The notes below the pieces were generated by a model, which was given only the letters and a program-made list of their open reading frames with translations, made no database searches and was not told the DNA's origin. A stretch of 64,000 nt of DNA. Source: Laguncularia racemosa. Its lineage: Eukaryota; Streptophyta; Magnoliopsida; Myrtales; Combretaceae. The translations under genes and the position numbers were made by a program. Each line of letters opens with the position of its first letter. Position 1 is the stretch's first letter. The stretch lies in contig JBBMOL010000082.1 in the NCBI GenBank assembly GCA_037954665.1, forward strand, positions 1,612,001-1,676,000, in the 5' to 3' direction. Shown here in pieces: positions 57,690 through 64,000 of the stretch.

Positions 57690-58880
57690 ATTCGAATAAG
57701 GGTCAGCTCCGCTCTTTCTTCAAAGACCCTCTTGTCTCCTAAGTAATGTTTAAGTCTATGTCCATTGACCTTGAAAATACCCTTTTCAGGGTGTTCTAAC
57801 TCCACCGTGCCATAAGGGAAAACGTTCTTTACCCGAAAAGGACCTGACCATTTTGATTTGAGTTTCCCCGGAAAAAGTTTTTACCTGGAGTTGAATAGCA
57901 ATACCATATCTCCTTCCTCAAATTGCTTGTGCTGGCGCAACCTGGCGTCATGATATGCTTTGGCTCTCTCCTTGTAGAAACTAGCGTTGTCATATGCCGT
58001 AAGTCTTAACTCATCAAGCTCACTAATCTACCTCTTCCTGTGAGCTCCTGACTTGTCGAGATTGAGGTTGATAGTCTTAATTGCCCAGAACGCCCGATGC
58101 TGAATCTCAACTGGTAAGTGACACACTTTCCCATATACTAACCAGAAAGGGGTTGTATCATGTGGTGTTTTGTAAGTCGTCCTATAAGCCCATAACGTAT
58201 CGTCTAACCTGTCTGCCCAATCTCGCCCATGCTGGAGAGTTGATCTCATTAAGATGCGCTTTAGCTCTCTATTTGTCAACTCTACTTGCTCACTTGTCTG
58301 TGGATGATAAGGAGTGGTGAGACGGTGAGTCACTCCATATCTTTTTAAGACTTTTTCAATCTGAGAGTTGCAAAAATGTGTACCCCGATCACTAATTAGT
58401 GCTCGAGGCACCCCAAAACGGCAAAAGAGCTTCTTGAGGAACTTGACAATCACCTTAGCGTCATTTGTTGCTAGAGCTTGTGCTTCAGCCCACTTAGACA
58501 CGTAATCTACTGCTACCAATATATACTTGTTTCCATATGAAGGAGGAAATGGCCCTATAAAATCAATACCCCATACATCAAACACCTCGCACTCCAGAAT
58601 ATAGTGCTGTGGCATTTCGTCCCTCCTTGAAATGTTGCCATCTCTCTGGCATCGATCGCACTAAGCTACTAAATTTTGGGCATCCTTGAATACTGACGGC
58701 CAATAAAAACCAGCTTCAAGCACTTTGTGTCCTGTCCTATTAGCACCATGGTGTCCTTCAGTGGGTCCACTATGGCAATGGTTCAAGATCTCCCGTCCTT
58801 CCTCATGTGAGACACAACGCCTGATCATTTGGTCTGAGCAATACCTGAACAAGTAGGGGTCTTCCCAATAGTAATACTTC
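57690..58880 (-). pseudogene. Integrase (element E)
   Basis: The zinc-binding end (58852-58661) has HCHSGPTEGHHG. The core (58615-58028) has GIDFIGP, SDRGTHF and EQVELTNREL, so the DDE triad is visible; SEQVE replaces the usual SGQVE. The C-terminal part lies at about 57900-57720. The frame differs from RNase H, so one frameshift lies near 58860-58890. Confidence 0.85.
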
Positions 58881-58883
58881 AGG

Positions 58884-60710
58884 TCAGTAAAGAACTTCTT
58901 TTTTCTGTTGCTTTGACATGTCTTGTGGAAGGACCCTAGCCACTAGATAGTTAGCCATGTCTGCAAACCATGGGGACTCCGAACTGCTCACTTTGTTGAT
59001 GAAATACAAATTCTCCTCAGGAAATTTATCGTTAATATCTTCTTCCCTCAGCTGCTCCACACATGGGTTCTCCAATCGAGATAGATGATCCGCTACGAGG
59101 TTTTCTGCTCCCTTTTTGTCCCTGATCTCAAGGTTAAATTCTTGCAATAGGAGTATCCACTTGATGAGGTGGGGTTTTGCATCCGTCTTGGTCATTAAAT
59201 ATCTCAATGCGGAGTGGTCAATATACACTATCACCTTAGAAAGAACAAGATAAGATCGGAATTTGTCAAAAGAGAACACTACTGCCAATAACTCCTTCTC
59301 AGTGGTGGTATAATTCTCTTGAGCCCCGGTTAGAGTTTTGCTGGCATAGTATATCAGTTGGAAATACTGATCTTTTCTCTAACCTAAGACAGCTCCCACA
59401 GCATAGTCGCTGGCATCGCACATCGGTTCAAATGGTAGGTTCCAATCTGGAGCCACCATGATAGGAGCTTCGGTCAGTTTCTCCTTCAGCGCCTCAAAGG
59501 CTTGGAGACATTCATCATTGAAATCAAAGGCGATGTTCTTCTCCAGCAACCTGGTGAGAGGACGAGCAATTTTGGCAAAATCCTTGATGAATCGTCTATA
59601 GAATCCAGCATATCCCAGAAAACTCCAAATAGCTTTAACCGAAGAGGGTGGGGAAAGTTTGGCTATAGTATCAACCTTGGCGTTATCTACTTCAATCCCC
59701 TGCTGAGATATTTTGTGTCCTAAGACAATACCTTCAGTCACCATGAAGTGTCACTTCTCCCAATTCAAGACTAAGTTAGTTTCTTCACAACGTATGAGCA
59801 CCCTTTCTAAATTCTGTAGGCAAGAATCAAATGAATCCCCAAACACGGAAAAGTCATCCATGAATACTTCCATAATATCTTCAACTAGATCTTCAAAAAT
59901 CGCTAACATGCACCGCTGAAAGGTAGTCGGTGCATTACATAATCCAAAGGGCATCTTCCTGTAAGCAAATGTGCCATAGGGACATGTAAAGGTAGTTTTC
60001 TCTTGATCTTCAAGGGCAATCTGAATCTGGTAATATCCCGACATCCCATCTAGAAAACAGTAAAACATATGTCCAGCAAGCCTCTCCAACATCTAATCGA
60101 CAAAAAGTAAAGGAAAATGGTCATTGCGAGTGGCTTCATTTAATTTGCGATAGTCAATGTAGACTCGCCATCCCGTCACCATTCTCATTGGTATGAGCTC
60201 ATTATTCTCATTTGGGACCACCGTCATTCCCCCCTTCTTTGGCATCACCTGGACGGGGCTTACCCATGAACTATTAGAAATGGGATAAATTAGCCCAGCA
60301 TCTAACATTTTGATTACCTCTTTCTTAACGACTTCTTTCATGTTTGGATTAAGTCGTCTTTGAGCTTGCACCACTGGTTTGAAATTGTCTTCCATCAGGA
60401 TTTTGTGTGTGCAAAAAGATGGACTAACCCCTTGGATATCCGCGATTTTCCATGCCAAGGCACGCTTATGCTCCTTTAAGATCTTCAAGAGCTTTTCCTT
60501 CTGACCAATGGTTAGCTCGGTTGCAATGATGACCGGCAACTGAGAATCCTTCTCTAAAAAAGCATACTCCAGATAGTCAAGGAGTTGCTTCAGATCCAAA
60601 ATTGGAGGATCTTCAATAGAGGGCTTCAATCTGGTAACATCTCCTGCATCAATATCCTCCCTCTCTGGTTTTATCTCAAGTTCATCCTTGCCATCAAGAT
60701 GAGTCAACAT
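58884..60710 (-). pseudogene. Reverse transcriptase and RNase H (element E)
   Basis: One frame runs throughout, with stops at 60093-60095 (TAG in an expected DQMLERL context), near 59748 (TGA where EKCHF is expected) and 59379-59381 (TAG where LGQRKD is expected). Motifs are GWRVYIDYRKLNEATRNDHF, CFLDGMSGYYQIQI, VFMDDFSVFGDS, FEPMCDASDYAVGAVLG and VYIDHSALRYL. The YIDH in RNase H replaces the usual YTDH. It is the best-preserved pol in the window. Confidence 0.85.
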
Positions 60711-61394
60711 TTCTTATATTGCACAATCTTCTGTCTCTTCAATATTACATACTCTTAAACTCAACTCTAATGGATCCTTACATAAGATATCTTCCACAAT
60801 GGTATCAATTAAATTAATTGCATAACAAGTATCATCAGAATTTACCGATTTCTTCATCACAGCTGGGATTTGTATCACTAACTCGTCTCCCCCAATGCGC
60901 AGCATTAATCGGCCCTCAGCCACATCAATGATTGCTCGAGCTGTGGCTAAAAAGGGGTGTCCCAAGATCAGAGGAACTTCAGTGTCAACTTCCATGTCCA
61001 GGATCACAAAATCAATCGGGAAGATGAAAGTTTCTACTTTTACTAATACATCTTCAATGACCCCTCTAGGAAACTTCACTGATCGGTCTGCCAATTGAAG
61101 GCTCATTCGTGTGGGTTTGGGCTCCCCTAATCCCAGCTTTTGAAAGAGGGAATATGGCATCAAATTTATGCTAGCCCCCAGATCAGCTAATGCTTTTTCT
61201 ACGGGTAAATTACCAATGAAACATGGTACGGTCAAACTCCCTGGATCTTTCAATTTCTTTGGAAGCTTGTTTAGTAAAATTGCAGAACAACTCGCACCAA
61301 TTGTTGTAGTGGAGATCTCTTCCATCTTCTTCTTATTAGATAGTAAATCTTTCAAGAACTTGGCATACCGGGGCATCTGAGACAGGGCTTCCAC
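60711..61394 (-). pseudogene. Protease (element E)
   Basis: LPKKLKDPGSLTVPCFIGNL leads to the active site DLGASINLMP and to ILGHPFLATA (H replaces R of the common ILGRP). The frame continues into RT after a TAA at 60711-60713. Confidence 0.8.
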
Positions 61395-62960
61395 AAGTGG
61401 TAAGTTGATATGTAACTGTTGAACAAATCCAAAAACTTACCGAAATGTTCCTGATCCTTGTCGTTCCACAGCCTAGCAGGATATGGCAATGGGGGTTTAT
61501 AGGGCTGGACGATAGGTGTCTTCTTAGCTTCGAAGTCTTTTGTTCTTTCCTCTATAATTTTGCCCTTTTCTGCTTTATTAGTGGTCTCGCCCTTATCAAC
61601 AGTCTCCTTCCCCGTCCTACTAACAGGAGTTTCCCCACACTTGTTTGATTTCACTTCCTTTCCACTCCTAAGAGTTACTACCTTCATGTGTTCCCTTGGG
61701 TTGGTCTCTGTATTTCCAGGAAGAGACCCTTGTGGTCGCTCAGCAAGCGCTTTAGAGATCTGCCCCATCTGATTTTCCAAGTTGTGGATTGAGGCTTCAT
61801 GATTTCTTAAAGCTGCCTCTGTGGATTGCTGGCGTTGCTCCGACGCTTGAATAAACTTCGCAATCATATCCTCAAGGTTAGATTTCTTTTCTTGGAAAGG
61901 AGGTGGAGCTGGTCTTTGGAATCCTGGAGCAGGTGCATTACCCCTTTGAGATTGCTGATTACTCCAGGAGAAATTGGGATGATTACGCCATCCTGGATTA
62001 TATGTGTTGCTATAGGGATTGTGATCTTATGGGATTTCCCACATACTCAACACGCTCTGTCACTTCAGACACCGCATTGTTGGAATGAGGTTCAATTGAG
62101 CAGTATTGGGATGGTTGAGATACAGCCATCCCTTCAACTTTTGAAGCGAGCACATCTACTTTTGCTGCAATTGATGTCATCAAATCGACCTCATAAATGC
62201 CCGCTACCCTGTGCTTTTGTCTACCATGGCTCCATTGGTGATTATTTTTGGCCATGTTCTCAAACAAACTCAACGACTCTTCCGGCGTTTTCACATTCAA
62301 AGTACCCCCAGCTACAGCATCAATTGTCTGCCGAGTTGCATAGTCAAGCCCATTATAGAATGTGGAAACTTGCAGGCAATTAGGCATTTGGTGATGTGGA
62401 CACTGCCTAAGGAGATCCTTGAATCTGATCCATGCTTCATGTAGGGGCTCGTGATCTAGTTGGGTAAATGATGTGATATCATTTCTCAACTTGGCAATTT
62501 TCGATGGTGGGAAATAATAGTCCAGGAAAGTCTCCGCCATCTGGGTCCAAGTGGTTATGGAATCCCGGTTTAGTGAACTAAACCACTGCCTTGCTTTCCC
62601 CCGGAGAGTAAAAGGGAAAAGTCGCAATTTCAGTGCTTCCTCAGATACTCCGTTTTGCTTGACAGTTGCACAAATATCCAAGAACATCTGAATGTGCGCA
62701 TGAGGATCCTCGTCAGACAAACCGTCAAACTGGCATTGGTTGTGAATCATATGCATTGTAGAGGCCTTGATTTCGAAGTTGTTGGCCTCTATTGCTGGTT
62801 GCACAATACACGACCCAGTGCTGCTCAGAGTAGGTTGAGTATATTCAACCATCGTCCTTCGTTCATCTGCCATTGGCCCAGTTTCTCTCAATCACCTTCT
62901 AAAAGTTTGGTCAATCTCAGGATCAAAGTCAAAAAGCTTAGATGAAGAGCTCATTCTCAT
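61395..62960 (-). pseudogene. gag (element E)
   Basis: The start MRMSSSSKLFDFDPEID at 62960 is like B gag. A TGA follows near 62890, then an open stretch 62891-62010 with LRLFPFTLRGKARQWFSSLN, LHEAWIRFKDLLRQCPHH and DYATRQTIDAVAGG. Shifts near 62010-62030 and after 61867 put the rest (61867-61400; QQSTEAALRNHEASIHNLE, VVTLRSGKEV) in another frame. No CCHC knuckle is seen. Confidence 0.8.
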
Positions 62961-63102
62961 AAACTGCGATAGACAAACGATGAACCTAGTTTCCTCAACA
63001 AATTTGAATGGAAGCACGAATGAAGTTGATGTAAATAACTAAAAAAAATAAAAAAAAATTATAGTTAAAGTAGTAGGCATCAAGTTTTCCTAATATTACA
63101 AG

Positions 63103-63120
63103 TCCCCGGCAACGGTGCCA
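63103..63120 (-). other. Primer-binding site, tRNA-Asp (E), one mismatch
   Basis: TCCCCGGCAACGGTGCCA on the plus strand differs from tRNA-Asp at one base (C to T). It is 6 bases from the LTR. Confidence 0.9.
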
Positions 63121-63126
63121 AAAACT

Positions 63127-64000
63127 TGATGGACGATCTGACCGTTCTAACAAGTTTAACCCTCTACTCAATCCTAGCTTATGATCAGTTCTCAGGTAAC
63201 TATACCTATCGACTAGCAGTATAGCATAGGAGTACAGGTATCGATCCCACGAAGACTTATAAGTGCTAGTACTAACGATTTTCCTACTATTTAACTTCTC
63301 ACTATTGATGATCTCAACTATCCTAATTATTGCTTAAATCTAAAAGAAAAAAATAAAATGAACAAAGTAAATGTATTCAAACACTCCCTTAATTAATTCA
63401 ATGATCTAAACATACCCTGCCCAAGATCCACCCCTAATTCTCATGCAACTTTTGTTCAATTCCGAACTGTCTAATGGTTAATACCCAATCTCTGATCTGC
63501 GGAGTTTCTTACACTAGATTAGAGTCTTTCTTAAGATCAATAATATCTAATCCTAATTAAGCCAATTAAGATCTCTCTTCAATTAACGTAATCAAGATTG
63601 CAATAAAATCCCAGGACTCTCAATTGAACCAGACCACAATGACCTCGTTCAATATAGAAAACCTCCTATAACCTATCTCTAGGATTACAAGGGGTCTTTT
63701 TATCCATGCCGGATCCACTTTATTAACGATTTCTCAATCTTAATAACAAAGATATAATTCCATTCTAATACTGCGCACATATCAAGATGAACAAACTATG
63801 ATTGCAACATGAATAAACTCAAAGATTAGAATTATTTATTGAACATCAACAATTCTGTCGCATGACAATCAGGGGTTTCTCAAGGGAACAGGTATGAAAC
63901 AATTAGCCACTCATGAATCTAATAAGAAAAGAAAAACAGAAAATAATTGAGTCCATAAAGAAAATTCAAACACGAAATATCTTGGCTTCAAATCCGAAAC
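63127..64000 (-). repeat. 5' LTR of element E, cut by window end
   Basis: It matches 48437-49310 with about 26 differences by eye. The remaining ~670 bp would lie beyond 64000. Confidence 0.95.

Larger units (their letters stand above)
48437..64000 (-). mobile_element. Element E: Athila-type retrotransposon with env-like region, split by D
   Basis: The minus-strand order is 5' LTR (from 63127, running past the window end), tRNA-Asp primer site, gag, protease, RT, RNase H, integrase, env-like region (split by D), hairpin and purine modules, and 3' LTR (48437-49980). The LTR overlap differs at about 26 of 874 positions by eye. gag through RNase H carries mainly stops and few shifts. It is related to B but clearly a different family. 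Confidence 0.9.

Overview
The window is plant nuclear repeat DNA, almost entirely nested Ty3/gypsy-type LTR retrotransposons. It is AT-rich. The coding remnants are plant retroelement gag, protease, reverse transcriptase, RNase H and integrase. Primer-binding sites match either the 3' end of plant tRNA-Asp (Athila-type elements) or initiator tRNA-Met (chromovirus-type elements). I found no host gene, rRNA, tRNA gene or CRISPR array. This composition suggests heterochromatin of a flowering plant, probably a dicot and possibly pericentromeric; the location is inference.

Layout, with my own element labels. Z (1-4862, +) is an Athila-like element whose 5' end lies left of the window and which lacks nearly all of RT, RNase H and integrase. 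4863-6486 holds a reverse-oriented LTR fragment (I). 6487-12944 is mostly anonymous, with LTR remnants and one 93-bp tandem duplication. J (12945-18208) is a solo LTR (target duplication CATCT) split by C (13479-18043, +), a gag-only element. 18214-20212 carries a decayed minus-strand coding remnant (X). A (20213-43060, -) is an Athila-like element whose 3' LTR is split by B (21076-34018, -; target duplication AATTG), an Athila-type element with an env-like region. F (43061-47910, -) is a chromovirus-like gag-pol fragment interrupted by G (45601-46797, +; TCTAT) and H (47911-48436, -). E (48437 to beyond 64000, -) is a second env-like Athila-type element inserted in H; it is itself split by D (51436-56146, +; CTTAA), a gag-protease-only element.

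The nesting order agrees with LTR divergence counted by eye: D about 1%, B about 2.5%, E about 3%, A and C about 4-5%. Every gag-pol copy is damaged. Many in-frame stops are TAG where a relative has CAG, as expected from cytosine deamination at methylated CHG sites.

The most interesting signals are non-coding. All four Athila-like elements (Z, A, B, E) carry a hairpin with an NGGA tetraloop next to a GTGTGGGGA-type purine tract twice: once at the 3' LTR and once 0.65-1.2 kb upstream. The upstream stems differ in sequence but stay paired. The chromovirus-type LTRs share a TATA box embedded in a 20-bp dyad, and their first ~90 bp encode the C-terminal tail of pol. C and D look like a non-autonomous lineage that keeps gag (with or without protease) joined to that tail.
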